DNA of 64,000 bases from Serripes groenlandicus (Eukaryota; Mollusca; Bivalvia; Cardiida; Cardiidae), in contig JASEVX010000007.1 of NCBI GenBank assembly GCA_031761405.1, positions 38,306,734 to 38,370,733 of the forward strand, written 5' to 3'. Shown here piece by piece: positions 21,386-32,117 of this stretch. A program made the translations under genes and the position numbers. A model generated the notes under the pieces. The model saw nothing but the letters and a program-made list of their open reading frames with translations, was not told where the DNA came from and ran no database searches. Positions within the stretch are counted from its first letter, which is position 1. Each line of letters starts with the position of its first letter.

Positions 21386-21604
21386 CCCTTTCCCTCATAC
21401 GACAATTTTGCAGCAGAAGACTTTGAACATATTTTGTCAAAATATGGAAAATCCCTATAATTGAATGGATGACTAAAAGTGGAAAACATTGTGGCAAAAG
21501 GAGAAATTGCTCGTTTTGAGCAATTTCTTCTTTTGTCACATTGTTTTCAAAAAGCTGTCTGCTGCAGAGGCGTCAGAAAGCGTTTATATGAGGGAAAGGG
21601 TAAA
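21382..21604. repeat. Family A MITE, complete, in tandem with the previous copy
   Basis: TTAACCCTTTCCCTCATACG to GAGGGAAAGGGTAA, with core GCTCGTTTTGAGC. Confidence 0.8.
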
Positions 21605-21957
21605 GACGCCATGGCCATGTCTGGTAAACAGTAACGAATTTCCGATACAAAAGTTGTAATTTCTGAAGCACAGTCAACCCCTTGTCATATATATCTGTCC
21701 CTGGTTAAATCCGGATAATTTCCTTGTCTGAATATATAGTGGACCAGTGCTAAAGACCACCTTTGGAATAGCAATCCCCTGTCTATAGCGACCATACTTT
21801 TAGTTTCCCAAATACTCCTGTTCTGCATAAATGACCCTGCAATTAAAGACCAGCTTGTTCACCTCCCATGGGTGGTCTTTAAACACAGGTTGGACTGTAT
21901 ATAGTAATGGGACATATCTTCCTGCAGGTAACATATGTGCTCCTGTGAACTCTCTTG

Positions 21958-22155
21958 TTGACCCTTTCCCACATACAACAAATCTACAGCAGACGACTTT
22001 GAAAACATGTTGGCAAAAAATATGGTAAAAATATGTCAATGAAAGTATAGATAGTGAATAAAGGAGCAGGAGCAATTTCTCCTTTTATCACAATATTTTC
22101 AAAAGTTGTCCCCTGCAGAGGCAACAGCAAGCGTCTATATATGGGAAAGGGTTAA
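21958..22155. repeat. Family A MITE
   Basis: TTGACCCTTTCCCACATACA to ATGGGAAAGGGTTAA; the left core arm is deleted. Confidence 0.7.
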
Positions 22156-22288
22156 CTTATATAATTCTGGTGTAGAATTTGTCTTCAATTCAAAATCAAC
22201 ACCCTTTCTTGTGACAGCTCTGAATTTCTTCAGATTATATCAAAGTAGACTTCTAGAAGCATCATAATCAGATTACAGGTTAACAATT

Positions 22289-22513
22289 TTAACCTTTTTC
22301 CAAGGTCCAAACGCATTTTAGCATTTTAATGAATTTGCGGCAGGCTGCTTGTGAAAACATTGAAGCATAATATGAGAAATTGCTTGTAATGAACAATTTC
22401 TCCTTTTGCCACAATGCTTTCAAATCGTTTCTTTCATTTTAGGGAATTTCAATAGTTTCAATCGGGTTATTTTAAAGTATGCTGCAGATTTGTTGTGTGT
22501 GGGAAAGGGTTAA
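22289..22513. repeat. Family A MITE, reverse
   Basis: TTAACCTTTTTCCAAGGTCC to GTGGGAAAGGGTTAA, with GAGAAATTGCTTGTAATGAA in the core. Confidence 0.65.
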
Positions 22514-22532
22514 TATTGTCAATTAATAAAGG

Positions 22533-22768
22533 TTAACCCTTTCCCTCATACGCTAATTCTGCAGCAGATGACTTTGAACATATTTTATCAAAAAATAGAA
22601 AATATATATACATGTACTTGAATGGATAACCTATGATTCAAAGTGGAAAACATTGTGGCAAAAGGAAAAATTGCTTGTTTTGAGCAATTTCTTCTTTTGT
22701 CACTAAGTTTTCAAAAAGTCGTCTGCTGCAGAGGCTTCAGAAAGCGTCTATATGAGGGAAAGGGTTAA
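22533..22768. repeat. Family A MITE, complete
   Basis: TTAACCCTTTCCCTCATACG to GAGGGAAAGGGTTAA, core GCTTGTTTTGAGC. It sits only 20 bp after the previous copy. Confidence 0.85.
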
Positions 22769-22999
22769 GAACAAATAAGGAATGTAATTAACATGCAATA
22801 AAAGATTATGGGAGAATAAAGATTAAAAAGCTGTAGATTTATACTGACAGATAGGATAGTTCCTCATATTTTATCCTGGACCCTCCATCTGTTAGTTTTC
22901 TTCCTTAATGTAACCAGTACAGTCCAAGACATTGAGATTTACATTATCATTACTTTGCCATTAAGATAACCTGGAACAGTCCACTTCATCCTTTCCCAC

Positions 23000-23228
23000 T
23001 TAATCCTTTCCGGCATATGACTATTCTGAAGCAGACGACTTTTAACATATTTTGTCAAATAATAGAAAATCTCTATATTTGAATGGATAACCTATGACTA
23101 AAAGTGGAATACATTGTGGCAAAAGTAGAAATTGCTTGTTTTGAGCAATTTCTTCTTTTGTCACTATGTTTTCAAAAAGCCGTCTGCTGCAGAGGCTTCA
23201 GAAAGCGTCTATATGAGGGAAAGGGTTA
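23000..23228. repeat. Family A MITE, complete
   Basis: TTAATCCTTTCCGGCATATG to GAGGGAAAGGGTTAA. Confidence 0.85.
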
Positions 23229-23234
23229 AAGATG

Positions 23235-23443
23235 CATTTTTTCACATCTGCAGCAGTTTACATATGAAAACATTGTGGCAAAAGGAGAAATCGCTTATCT
23301 TAAGCAAATTTACCTTTCTGCAACAATGTTTTGAACTTTTCTAAATTATTATATTTTTTATTCGCAGAGATTTTCCATACTTCTTTTGCCTAGATGTTTT
23401 TCTTGTCTTCTGCTGCAGATTTTCTGTATGTTGGAAAGGATTA
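23235..23443. repeat. Family A MITE, reverse, left end lost
   Basis: CACATCTGCAGCAGTTTAC, core GGCAAAAGGAGAAATCGCTT, then CTTCTGCTGCAGATTTTCTG and TTGGAAAGGATTAA. Confidence 0.65.
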
Positions 23444-23536
23444 ACCTTGCTCCAATTTTACAATTGAGATTCATAACTAACAGTTGTAATACTCCATCTT
23501 TTAGCAGACTGTAGTTCCAACTACATGTACTTTGTA

Positions 23537-23780
23537 TTAACCCCCCTTTCCCTCATACAACAAATTATCAGCAGGCTGAGTTTTGAAACATCTGGGCAAA
23601 AAAAAGTGATTATCTTTAAAAATGAATCTATACTCATTGAATATAGTGTGGAATATACATTGTGGCAAAAGGAGAAATTGCTCATCATGGGCAATTTGTC
23701 CAATTGCCACAATGTTTTCAAAAGTCGTCTGCTGCAGAGGCATCCTTCTGAAACTGGCATCATTTGGGAAAGGGATAAAC
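23537..23780. repeat. Family A MITE, complete
   Basis: TTAACCCCCCTTTCCCTCAT to TTTGGGAAAGGGATAA; core GAGAAATTGCTCATCATGGG. The open frames on both strands here are palindrome artefacts. Confidence 0.75.
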
Positions 23781-24010
23781 TGTACATGTGTGTGGGCATC
23801 TATCATTTGTTTACATAAAACATTTTCTGACACTTGTAAGCTCATCCTACCACCATCAATTAGATGTGATCTAAGTGCACACTGCATGTCAACGGCTTCT
23901 TTAAAACATGCACTGGTTGATCATCTGGATCTGCCTCCAAAACTATAAAAGTTTTCTCTATGCTCAAAATTTGTGCTAAAGTATATGATTGGTCAGAAGC
24001 ACATTCATTC

Positions 24011-24242
24011 TTAACCCTTTCCCTCAATTACAACAATTCTGCAGCTGATGACTTTAAACATATTTTGTCAAAAAATAGAAAATCTCTATAATTGAATGGA
24101 TAACCTATGACTAAAAGTGGAAAACATTGTGGCAAAAGGAGAAATTGCTCGTTTTGAGCAATTTCTTCTTTTGTCACTATGTTTTCAAAAAGTCGTCTGC
24201 TGCAGAGACATCGGAAAGTGTCTATATGAGGGAAAGGGTTAA
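24011..24242. repeat. Family A MITE, complete
   Basis: TTAACCCTTTCCCTCAATTA to GAGGGAAAGGGTTAA, core GCTCGTTTTGAGC. Confidence 0.85.
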
Positions 24243-24344
24243 AATTTACCAATCAGAAGTCTTATTTGGAGAACAGGGTTCATTTCTTTGCATGGAAAAC
24301 ATTTTTCAGTTTTATAGTTTGGGGCCTTGAACTGATATCAAATG

Positions 24345-24768
24345 TCTTCACCCTTTCACACTTTCAGATGCATTTTGAAGCTTCTGCAACATATATCTTT
24401 TTGAAAACATTGTGGCAAAAGGAGAAATTGATCATCAATATGTCGAGGGCTTGGTGTGAAACGGAAGTAACTTAAATTGGTATTTTTTCACCTCGCAATA
24501 AAATCTTTATAAGCGTTAACTCATTTTACTTGGTAAATAATGGAAATTTAGGTGCCATTGCTCGTTCTGAGCAATGGCACCTAAATTTGCATTTTTTACA
24601 AAGTGGTCAAAACTGCCCCTAAACGAGGGTTTTCAAAATAGGTTTTTAGTTACAACGTTTCATGCCCTCTATGTGTTCTTTCATATATAGAGAGTTTCAA
24701 AATATTTGACTCGATCCCTGGTTTTCAAAGTTGTCTGATGCAGATTTGTTGTCTGTGGGAAAGCATTA
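24345..24768. repeat. Family A MITE (reverse) split by a family E MITE
   Basis: The left part (CACCCTTTCACACTTTCAG ... GGAGAAATTGATCATCAATA) and right part (TTCTTTCATATATAGAGAG ... GTCTGATGCAGATTTGTTG, GTGGGAAAGCATTAA) flank the insertion at 24441-24676. Confidence 0.6.
24441..24676. repeat. Family E MITE (TCGAGGGC ends), nested
   Basis: It starts TCGAGGGCTTGGTGTGAAAC and ends in a decayed inverted match (GTTACAACGTTTCATGCCCT). The centre is a strong hairpin, TTTAGGTGCCATTGCTC...GAGCAATGGCACCTAAA. The other copy, 50908-51157, is in the opposite orientation. Confidence 0.65.
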
Positions 24769-24877
24769 AGAAGTGCAGGCTGTGCTGCTCAATTGAAATC
24801 TTAGAAAACATTTTGTGTCCTGAGCTGAAGAGTGAGGATTCAACTTTAATTTACCTTTCCTGGAAAAGACTTTAAAG

Positions 24878-25046
24878 AAAAGTATAAAAATAGCTTTCCC
24901 TCTTTGGTGCCCGGGGTTTTGGGGGTTAGCATTATGATCGACTGGCTGATGTCAGGATAAATGGACCAGTAGTACTGGAAGTCATACCAAAGAAACGCTG
25001 TGATATAACTGAAACTTTTTTGAAAGCGCTGTAAAACACCATGCGA
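24878..25046 (+). mobile_element. SINE body (type S2), headless
   Basis: It carries GGGGTTAGCATTATGATCGA, GATGTCAGGATAAATGGACC, AGTAGTACTGG and GTGATATAACTGAAAC, shared with 31187, 39708, 48180 and 50816. The tRNA head is missing. Confidence 0.55.
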
Positions 25047-25245
25047 GCATGTCAAAATCCCCTCACGCTGAACATGGCATAGTAGTCAAAATCCCCTCGA
25101 CCAAAATGATAGGGTAGTCAAAATGTATACTATATTGTTTTTATTCATGTAGCATATGTTTCTTCTTGTACATATAAATTCCTTTATTCAATTCCCAATT
25201 GAAAACAAATTGAAAGTATTTGAAACCTAAACACACATTCTTTTT

Positions 25246-26385
25246 ATACGCCCGTTTTGAAAAAACGGATCGTATTATAGTTTTACCTGTGGCGTGCGGG
25301 CGGGCGGGCGGCGTCCAGTATGTTGTCAGCTCAATAACTTTAGAAGCCTTTGTCCAATCATCACCAAATTTGGTCAGAATGTGTATTGGGCTAATATCTC
25401 GGACAAGTTCGATAACTAGCCATATCGCTTTAGTCAATCAAGAGTTATTGCCCTTTTATTATAGAAATTACCCTAATTTGGTCTTGTCAACTCAATAACT
25501 TAAGAAGCCTTTGTCCAATCATCACCAAATTTAGTCAGAATGTGTATTTGGATAATATCTCAGACAAGTTCGATAACTAGCCATATCGCTTAAGTCAATC
25601 AAGAGTTATCACCCTTTAGTTATAGAAATTACCCAAAATTGGTCTTGTCAGCTCAATAACTTTAGAAGCCTTTGCCCAATCATCACCAAATTTAGTCAGA
25701 ATGTGTATTGGCATAATATCTCGGACAAGTTCGATAACTAGCCATATCGCTTAAGTCAATTGAGAGTTTTCGCCCTTTAATTATAGAAATTACCTAAAAT
25801 TGGTCTTGTCAGCTCAATAACTTTAGAAGCCTTTATCCAATCATTACTAAATTTGGTCAGAATGTGTATTGGCATAATATCTCGGATAATTTTGATAACT
25901 AGCCATATCGCTTTAGTCAATTGAGAGTTATCCCTCTTTAATTATAGAAATTACCTAAAATTGGTCTTGTCAGCTCAATAACTTTGGGAGCTTTTGTCCA
26001 ATCATCACCAAATTTAGTCAGAATGTGTATTGGCGTAATATCTTTGACAAGTTCGATAACTAGCCATATTGCTCCAGTCGATAGAGAGTTATTGCTCTTT
26101 AATTATAGAAATTACCTAAAATTGGTCTTGTCAGCTAAATAACTTGTAAAGCCTTTATCCGATCATCACCAAATTTAAAAATATGTTTATGGGCAGAATA
26201 TCTTGGTTACGTTTGATAACTTACAACGTTATCTTAGTCACTACACAATTATGTCCCTCGAAATGGCCAAAACTGTACTAACAGTGTCCGCTCTCTAAGT
26301 TTGGCTGACGTACAACCAATTACCACTATACTTGGTCTCAAAAAAACAGGACAGGCGTATTTTGTGACATTTGGCGCTCTTGTTA
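25246..26385. mobile_element. Array-bearing element 5 (ATACGCCC...GGCGTAT)
   Basis: The 5' ATACGCCCGTTTTGAAAAAA stem-loop is mirrored by GGCGTATTTTGTGACATTTG near the 3' end, then GGCGCTCTTGTTA. A GGGC run (25303-25310) and about six monomers of about 160 bp follow, each with GTCAGCTCAATAACTTTAG, CCAATCATCACCAAATTT and GATAACTAGCCATATCG. An additional monomer lies beyond the 3' end at 26410-26568. Confidence 0.7.
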
Positions 26386-26409
26386 TTACTTATATTCTAC
26401 TTCTCTAGA

Positions 26410-26568
26410 TATAATAAAACCCCTTTAATTATAGAAATTACCTAAAATTGGTCTTGTCAGCTAAATAACTTTAGAAGACTTTGTCCAATCATCACCAAAT
26501 TTCGCCAGAATGTGCATTGGCATAATATCTTGGACAAGTTTGATAACTAGCCATATCAATTTAGTGAA
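26410..26568. repeat. Displaced monomer of element 5
   Basis: One full monomer (TTAATTATAGAAATTACC ... GATAACTAGCCATATCA) lies outside the element's 3' terminus. Confidence 0.55.
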
Positions 26569-27059
26569 TATTTATTAAAATGATTAAATTACTTACTGTG
26601 TTATGTATGTAAAACATTAAAATGAAGTAAATTACTTACTATGTTTTTTGTCTTTTTAGTGCAATGTTATTTTAGCCTTAGACACCTTGGATGTCTCCTA
26701 ATGTCATACATTATGATTATCCTGCTAATCCCATCAAGGGGATTTTGACTACCCTATCATTTCGGTCGAGGGGATTTTGACTACCCTAACATTTTGATCG
26801 AGGGGATTTTGACTACCCTATCATTTTCAGGGTGAGGGGGATTTTGAGTGTCTCCCCACCATGCAAACACAATTCTGGAAATGTCAATTATAGAGGTGCC
26901 TGCTTTGAAAACAAATGAAGGGAAAACTCCTGGAAATTGGGATTGCATAATTAAGGCACAGAGTTGAAATTAGACTTTGAAAGGAGAAACGTCTCCTTTT
27001 GTTTTACTCCCAAATGGTTAAAACAAAAAAAAATCCAGTACAAAATTTTGCATAATTCA

Positions 27060-27417
27060 CATTAACCTGCCTACATACAAAAAAAATCTACATCAGACAA
27101 CTTTGAAATCATCTGTGCACCTTAATGGGGTAAATCTTTATAAATGTAAAATCATCAAATAGAGATGAAAACATTGTCTCAACATTTTGAACAATTTCTC
27201 CTTTGGCCACAATGTTCTAAAAGTTGTCTGCTGCAGATGACCGACTTTGAAATCATCAGGGCAAAAATGTGGGAACTCTTTATAAATGATAGTATATTCA
27301 TTAATTAGAGTTGAAAGCATTGTGGCAATATTATGAGCATTTTTTCCTTTTTCCACAATGTTTTCAAAAGCTGTAAGTTGCATATGTGCCAAAATGTCTA
27401 TATTGTCGAAACGGTTA
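27060..27417. repeat. Two fused family A MITEs
   Basis: The first copy (TTAACCTGCCTACATAC ... TTGTCTGCTGCAGATGA) runs straight into the left arm of a second (CCGACTTTGAAATCATCAGG ... TTTTCAAAAGCTGTAAG, GAAACGGTTAA) with no TTAA between them. This suggests recombination within the CTGCAG arms. Confidence 0.55.
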
Positions 27418-27447
27418 ATTATTAACTTTTGTCAGCATTTTAGCAGT

Positions 27448-27676
27448 TTAACCCTTTCCCACATATGCAACAGAGGATGTGACAAAAGGAGAAATTGTGA
27501 TTAAACATTAATTTAATGAGATTTTCCCTGTTTTTACCTAGATGTTTTTACAGTTGTCTTAGGCATTTTAGCAGTTTAACCCTTTCCCACATTTTCCGTG
27601 TTTTTACCTAGATTTTTTTACATATTGTCTTAGGCATTTTAGCAGTTTAACCCCTTCCCACATATGCAACAGTGAA
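27448..27676. repeat. Triplicated family A MITE end
   Basis: GTTTAACCCTTTCCCACAT occurs three times (27448, 27576, 27647), with TTTTTACCTAGATG and TCTTAGGCATTTTAGCAG between copies. It is a small tandem duplication of a decayed MITE next to element 6. Confidence 0.55.
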
Positions 27677-27680
27677 TTTT

Positions 27681-29262
27681 TAGCTCACCAATGCAAGAAG
27701 TGCAAGGTGAGCTTTTGTGATCGCTCACCGTCCGTCGTCGTCGTGATCGTCGTCCGTCCATTCACATTTTCCTACAAACGACTTCTCCTCCTACACCAAT
27801 TAACCAAATTCAAAATAATTTTACAGGAATGTTCCTTGGGTGGATCTCTCTCAAACTTGTTCAAAGAATTATATTCCATGAAGAACTTTGGCTGCCACGG
27901 CAACAAAAAAGGGGAAAATAACCAAAACTTAAAAAATCTTCTTGTCTGAAAGTAGAAGGCCCATGCCTTTGATATTTGGTATGTAGCATCATCTAGTGAA
28001 CCTCTACCAAGATTGTTCAAATTATAGCCCTGGCGTCAAAAATGTCCCCTCAACGGGGGTCACTTGTTTAACATAGACTCATAGAGGGGAAAAAACTTTA
28101 AAAATCTTCTTATCTAAAAGTAGAGGCCCCAGGCCTTTGATATTTGGTATGTAGCATCATCTAGTGGACCTTTACCAAGACTGTTCAAATTATAGCCCTG
28201 GGGTCAAAATGACCCCTTCCCTGGGGTCTATTGTTTTACATAGATTCATATAGAGAAAAAACTTAAAAAATCTTCTTGTCTAAAAGTAGAAGGCCATGCC
28301 TTTGATATTTGGTATGTAAGCATCATCTAGTAGACTTCTACCAAGATTGTTCAAATTATAGCCCTGGGATCAAAAATGACCCCTCCCCGGGGGTCACTTG
28401 TTTAACATAGACTCATATAGGGGAAAAACTTTAAAAATCTTCTTGTCTAAAAGTAGAAGGCCGATGCCTTTGATATTTGGTATGTAGCATCATCTAGTGA
28501 ACCTCTACCAAGATTGTTCAAACTATAGCCCTGGGGTCAAAAATGACCCCTCCCCGGGGGTCACTTGTTTTACATAGACTCATATAGGTGAAAAACTCTA
28601 AAAATCTTCTTGTCTAAAAGTAGAGGGCCCAGGCCTTTGATATTTGGTATGTAGCATCATCTAGTGGACCTTTACCAAGACTGTTCAAATTATAGCCCTG
28701 GGGTCAAAATGACCCCTCCCCTGGGGTCTATTGTTTTACATAGACTCATATAGAGAAAAAACTTAAAAAATCTTCTTGTCTAAAAGTAGAAGGCCCATGC
28801 CTTTGATATTTGGTATGTAAGCATCATCTAGAGGACCTCTACCTAGATTGTTCAAATTTTAGCCCTGGGGTCAAAATTTACCCCTCCCCAGGGGTCACTT
28901 GTTTTACATAGACTCATTTAAGGGGAAAACTTTAAAAAAGTAGAGGGGCCTGGCCTTTGATATTTGGTGTGTAGCATTATGTAGTGGACCTCTACCAACT
29001 ATGTTCCAATTATAGCCATGGGATAAAAAATGACCCCTCCCCGGGGGCCACTTGTTTTACATAGATAGGGAAAAAACTTTAAAAATCTTCTTGTCTAAAA
29101 GATATTTGGTATTATGTAGCATCATCTAGTGGACCTCTACCAAGATTGTTCAAATTATAGTCACTTGTTTTTCATAGACTCATATAGGGGAAAGAACACT
29201 GAAAACTTTTTAAGTTTGATTAAATCAGGTGAGCGATATAGGACCATCATGGTCCTCTTGCT
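27681..29262. mobile_element. Array-bearing element 6 (TAGCTCACC...GGTGAGC)
   Basis: The 5' TAGCTCACC...GGTGAGCTTTTG stem-loop has GGTGAGCGATAT near the 3' end, a hairpin AGGACCATCATGGTCCT and CTTG. A CCGTC/GTCGTC run is at 27728-27758. The first monomer (CAGGAATGTTCCTTGGGTGG, GAACTTTGGCTGCCACGG) resembles element B. About eight monomers of about 165-170 bp follow, each with TTTGATATTTGGTATGTAGC and ATTGTTCAAATTATAGCCC. Confidence 0.7.
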
Positions 29263-29619
29263 GCAAATTTGGTGACAAAAGGATTAATTGTTCCATCAAG
29301 TAATTTCACCTTATGCCACAATTCAGCAATTAAAGATTCATTTAAAGAGATTTCTCAGACATATGTGGAAAATGATTAATATATCATAACCTCTAAAGGC
29401 TTGTTAATTGTGTTATCATACATCTAGGGTGGGAGGAGTAACAAAATAACACTTGTAAATTAGCCCCATATTTATCTCATAAATTAATTAAGCAGGCCAT
29501 TTTTTTATCATGTAAAAAAACAATGAATAAGATGACATTATTGCACCTCCCAGGATTAGACTATAAAACTAGGTGACATCCAGCTGGTCTTTTTCCTCCA
29601 TGAATATACATTATTCATT

Positions 29620-29820
29620 TCCGACATACAACAAATCTGCATCAGACGTCTTAGAAAACATCTTGACAAAAGTATGGAAAATCTAGAGTATAAATGAGAT
29701 TTTAATCAATAAATAAGTTAAAAACATTGTGGCAAAAGAGTAAATTTGCTCATGATGAGGAATTCCTCCTTGTGCCACAATGTTTTCCAAAGTCTTAAGC
29801 TGTAGGTGCATCAATATGCA
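29620..29820. repeat. Family A MITE, decayed
   Basis: TTTCCGACATACAACAAATC, GCATCAGACGTCTTAG, core TTGCTCATGATGAGGAATTC; the right terminus is lost. Confidence 0.55.
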
Positions 29821-29966
29821 AACAATTGTATATTGAAGGAATGCATAAATGATTTCTGATGTTTAAGCTTCTTTTGAAATTTTCCCAAAAAAGAGTTAAT
29901 ATTTTCCCACAAAATATCAATTGTTCCTTTCTGCACAAACATTCAACTATGATTTCAAAACAAACT

Positions 29967-30155
29967 TTAACCCTTATCCAATTGTAGATGCATTCTGATG
30001 CCAAATTGCAGCAGAAGACTTTTGAAAACCTTGTGGCAAAAGGAGAAATTGCTCATAATTCCATTTGCCACAATGTTTTAAACTTTATTTAAATATTAAA
30101 CTCCCATTTATAGAGATTTTTCTGCTGAAAATTTGTTGTATGTGGAAAAGGGTTA
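29967..30155. repeat. Family A MITE, reverse
   Basis: TTAACCCTTATCCAATTGTA to GTGGAAAAGGGTTAA, core shortened. A second copy of its last 45 bp follows (30156-30198). Confidence 0.65.
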
Positions 30156-30340
30156 AAGTAAGTCTGCTGAACATTTGTTGTATGTGGAAAATGGTTAAAT
30201 TTTCCAAATATTTCACTTTTCCTCAAAGCAGACAACTCTATTATAACATCAGGTAAAACTCTATTATAACATCAGGTAAAAGGTACATGTACCATTATAT
30301 AAGGTATTTTGAATGCTTTCTTAAAGTCACCTTCATTTTT

Positions 30341-30554
30341 TTAACCCTTTCCCACATACAACAAATCTGGAGCAGACGACTTTTAAAACATCTAGGTAAA
30401 AATATGGAAAATCTCTATATAAGACCGTTTAATTATTGAAAAGAGTTGAAATCATTGTGGCAAATGGAGAAATTGCTCATTATGAGCAATTTCGCCTTTT
30501 GTCACAATGATTTCAAAAGTCGTCAGAAAGTGTCTATATGTGGGAAAGGGTTAA
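30341..30554. repeat. Family A MITE, complete
   Basis: TTAACCCTTTCCCACATACA to GTGGGAAAGGGTTAA; core GAAATTGCTCATTATGAGCA. Confidence 0.8.
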
Positions 30555-30555
30555 A

Positions 30556-30738
30556 ATCATTTATGCAAAACTTTGGAAAACCTATTTAATTGAAAGTGTT
30601 GTTATTCAATAGAGTTGAAAACATTGTGGTAAAAGTAGAAATTGATCATGATGAACAATTTATCCTTTTGCCACAATGTTTTCAAAAGTCATCTGCTGCA
30701 GAGGCGTCAGAAAGGGTCTGTATGTATGAAAGGGTTAA
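30556..30738. repeat. Family A MITE, left end lost
   Basis: TTGGAAAACCTATTTAATTG, core AGAAATTGATCATGATGAAC, and CTGCTGCAGAGGCGTCAG...GAAAGGGTTAA. It abuts the previous copy. Confidence 0.65.
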
Positions 30739-30904
30739 GAGAAAGATCTGTCACCATCAATGATCATTTAGAGTATGGAGGACAGCTAAATACAATGAAA
30801 GAAAAGACATTAGAAAACGACAAGATGAGTAATTTTTACAAGAAAGTGATAAAAATGGCAAAATGTTATAATGGATACGCCTTCTTGTATCTGTAACAAG
30901 TCAC

Positions 30905-31114
30905 TTAACCCTTTTCAATGTATATGCTAACACATTTTGATAACACTGGCAAAAGGAGAAATTGTTTATCATGAGCAATTTCTCTATTTGCTACAATGTT
31001 TACAACTGTACTCACATAATATACTTTCAGTCATGGACAGTTTTCCAAATACTTTTCCAAATGTTTTCAAAGTCATCTACCGCAGATTATTTTGTGTGTA
31101 TGGGAAAGGGTTAA
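30905..31114. repeat. Family A MITE, reverse
   Basis: TTAACCCTTTTCAATGTATA to ATGGGAAAGGGTTAA; core GTTTATCATGAGCAATTTCT. Confidence 0.75.
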
Positions 31115-31186
31115 TAAAAATGGTCTGTGTCATTCAAAAAGAGTCCTGTTGGTATTTAATTATCTCCAATTTAATTTGATCTCTGA

Positions 31187-31412
31187 TATTGGTGGTGTAG
31201 TGGTAGAGTGTCAACCTAGGGTGCAGGAGTTTGCAGTTCAATCCCTGGTCGAGTCATACTAAAGGCTTCAAAAAATGAAGTAATATATGGCTTTCCTTCT
31301 TTGGTGTTCATGATTGTGGGGTTAGCATTATGACTGACTTGTTGATGTCAGAATAAATTAATCAGTAGTATTGGTAAATTACCAAGGAAACCTCGGGATT
31401 TTTAGAATAAAG
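31187..31412 (+). mobile_element. tRNA-headed SINE (type S2)
   Basis: Head GGTGGTGTAGTGGTAGAGTG (A box, Gly/Glu-like) with GCAGTTCAATCCCTGG (B box), then GAGTCATACTAAAGGC, GGGGTTAGCATTATGACTGA and CAGTAGTATTGG. It is in QARS1 intron 4, about 400 bp from the last exon. Confidence 0.7.
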
Positions 31413-31518
31413 ATTAAAATAATGTCAACTCCTCCTTTTGTCACAATATTTCATTGGCTGCAGTTGCATCAAAATGCATCTTCATTTGGCAAAAGGTTAC
31501 CAGTCTTGATTTTCAAGT

Positions 31519-31745
31519 TTTAACCCTTTCACACATACAACAAATCTGCTGCAGACGACATTGAACACATCTTGCTAAACATATGAAATCTCTTTAAATG
31601 AAAAGACGATGAATGTTTTATGTTGAAAATATATCAGCAAAAGGAGGAATTACTCATTATGAGTAATTCTCCTTTAGCCATAGTATTTTCAAAAGTTGTC
31701 TGCTGCAGAGAGGTCAGAAAGCATCTACATGTGGGAAGGGGTTAA
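31519..31745. repeat. Family A MITE, complete
   Basis: TTAACCCTTTCACACATACA to GTGGGAAGGGGTTAA; core AATTACTCATTATGAGTAAT, a paired G-to-A change in both arms. It ends 80 bp before the QARS1 terminal exon. Confidence 0.8.
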
Positions 31746-31825
31746 TTAAACTATCTATTATAATGTTGGTGACACATGTTGAATTATTCCCTAACATGTC
31801 ACGTTGTTTTTTCTGTACATTTCAG

Positions 31826-31876
31826 GTTATATTTAACAGAACAGTGACACTTAAAGAAGACCGTGACAAAAGTTAA
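31826..31876 (+). CDS. QARS1: QARS1 terminal exon with stop codon
   Basis: This 51-nt exon encodes VIFNRTVTLKEDRDKS and a TAA stop at 31874-31876. It follows a good acceptor (tttctgtacatttcag, ending at 31825). The FNRTVTLKED motif is the last conserved segment of eukaryotic GlnRS and continues exactly from the STAEK end of the exon 26 kb upstream, in phase 0. The exon is too short to stand out as an open frame and was found by continuing the protein. About 80 bp of unique 3'-UTR follow before a family A MITE begins. Confidence 0.92.
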   Translation, partial: VIFNRTVTLKEDRDKS

Positions 31877-31956
31877 AGACAGGAAGGGTTCAACCTGCCA
31901 CATAACTGACATGTCACCACCGGAAAAACATGCACAGTGGTGTCAAAATTACTTAT

Positions 31957-32117
31957 GTAATCCTTTCCCTCATATAGACGCTTTCTGACGCCTCTGCAGC
32001 AAATGATTTCCACGTTTAGGCATAGGTTATCCATCGAATTATAGAGATTTTCTATTTTTTGACAAAATATGTTCAAAGCCGTCTGCTGCAAAATTGTCGT
32101 ATGAGGGAAAGGGTTAA
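31957..32117. repeat. Family A MITE, reverse, core-deleted, in QARS1 3' flank
   Basis: GTAATCCTTTCCCTCATATA to GAGGGAAAGGGTTAA. It may be part of the 3'-UTR, depending on where the transcript ends. Confidence 0.7.

Larger units (their letters stand above)
25047..26853. mobile_element. TIR element with terminal 30-bp repeats hosting an array element
   Basis: GTCAAAATCCCCTC is repeated on the left (25048, 25086) with a GGTAGTCAAAATG end, and its complement GAGGGGATTTTGACTACC is repeated three times on the right (26735-26850). The outermost ends TCACGCTGAA and CTGAAAATGATAG-like pieces are imperfectly inverted. Array element 5 occupies most of the interior. The superfamily is unknown. Confidence 0.45.
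299..31876 (+). other. QARS1: QARS1 gene, 3' portion (five exons, four complete introns)
   Basis: This span holds the 3' end of the glutaminyl-tRNA synthetase gene; upstream exons lie left of the window. The five exons total 465 nt and give 154 residues plus a stop. The product charges tRNA-Gln with glutamine in the cytosol. The part seen here is the C-terminal anticodon-binding beta-barrel domain, not the catalytic Rossmann fold. Splice phases agree at every junction (0, 2, 0, 0), and all introns are GT/AG. Introns measure 1172, 1752, 2113 and 26076 bp, the last filled with mobile elements. The joined protein follows the GlnRS C-terminus in order: [52 protein letters not shown] and FNRTVTLKED. 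I saw no AATAAA in the first few hundred bases after the stop. Identity is confident from recognised family motifs, with no alignment run. Confidence 0.93.

Noticed and set aside
25060..26850. LTR retrotransposon with GGGGATTTTGAC repeats
   Set aside because: The flanking repeats are inverted, not direct, and no gag/pol sequence lies between.
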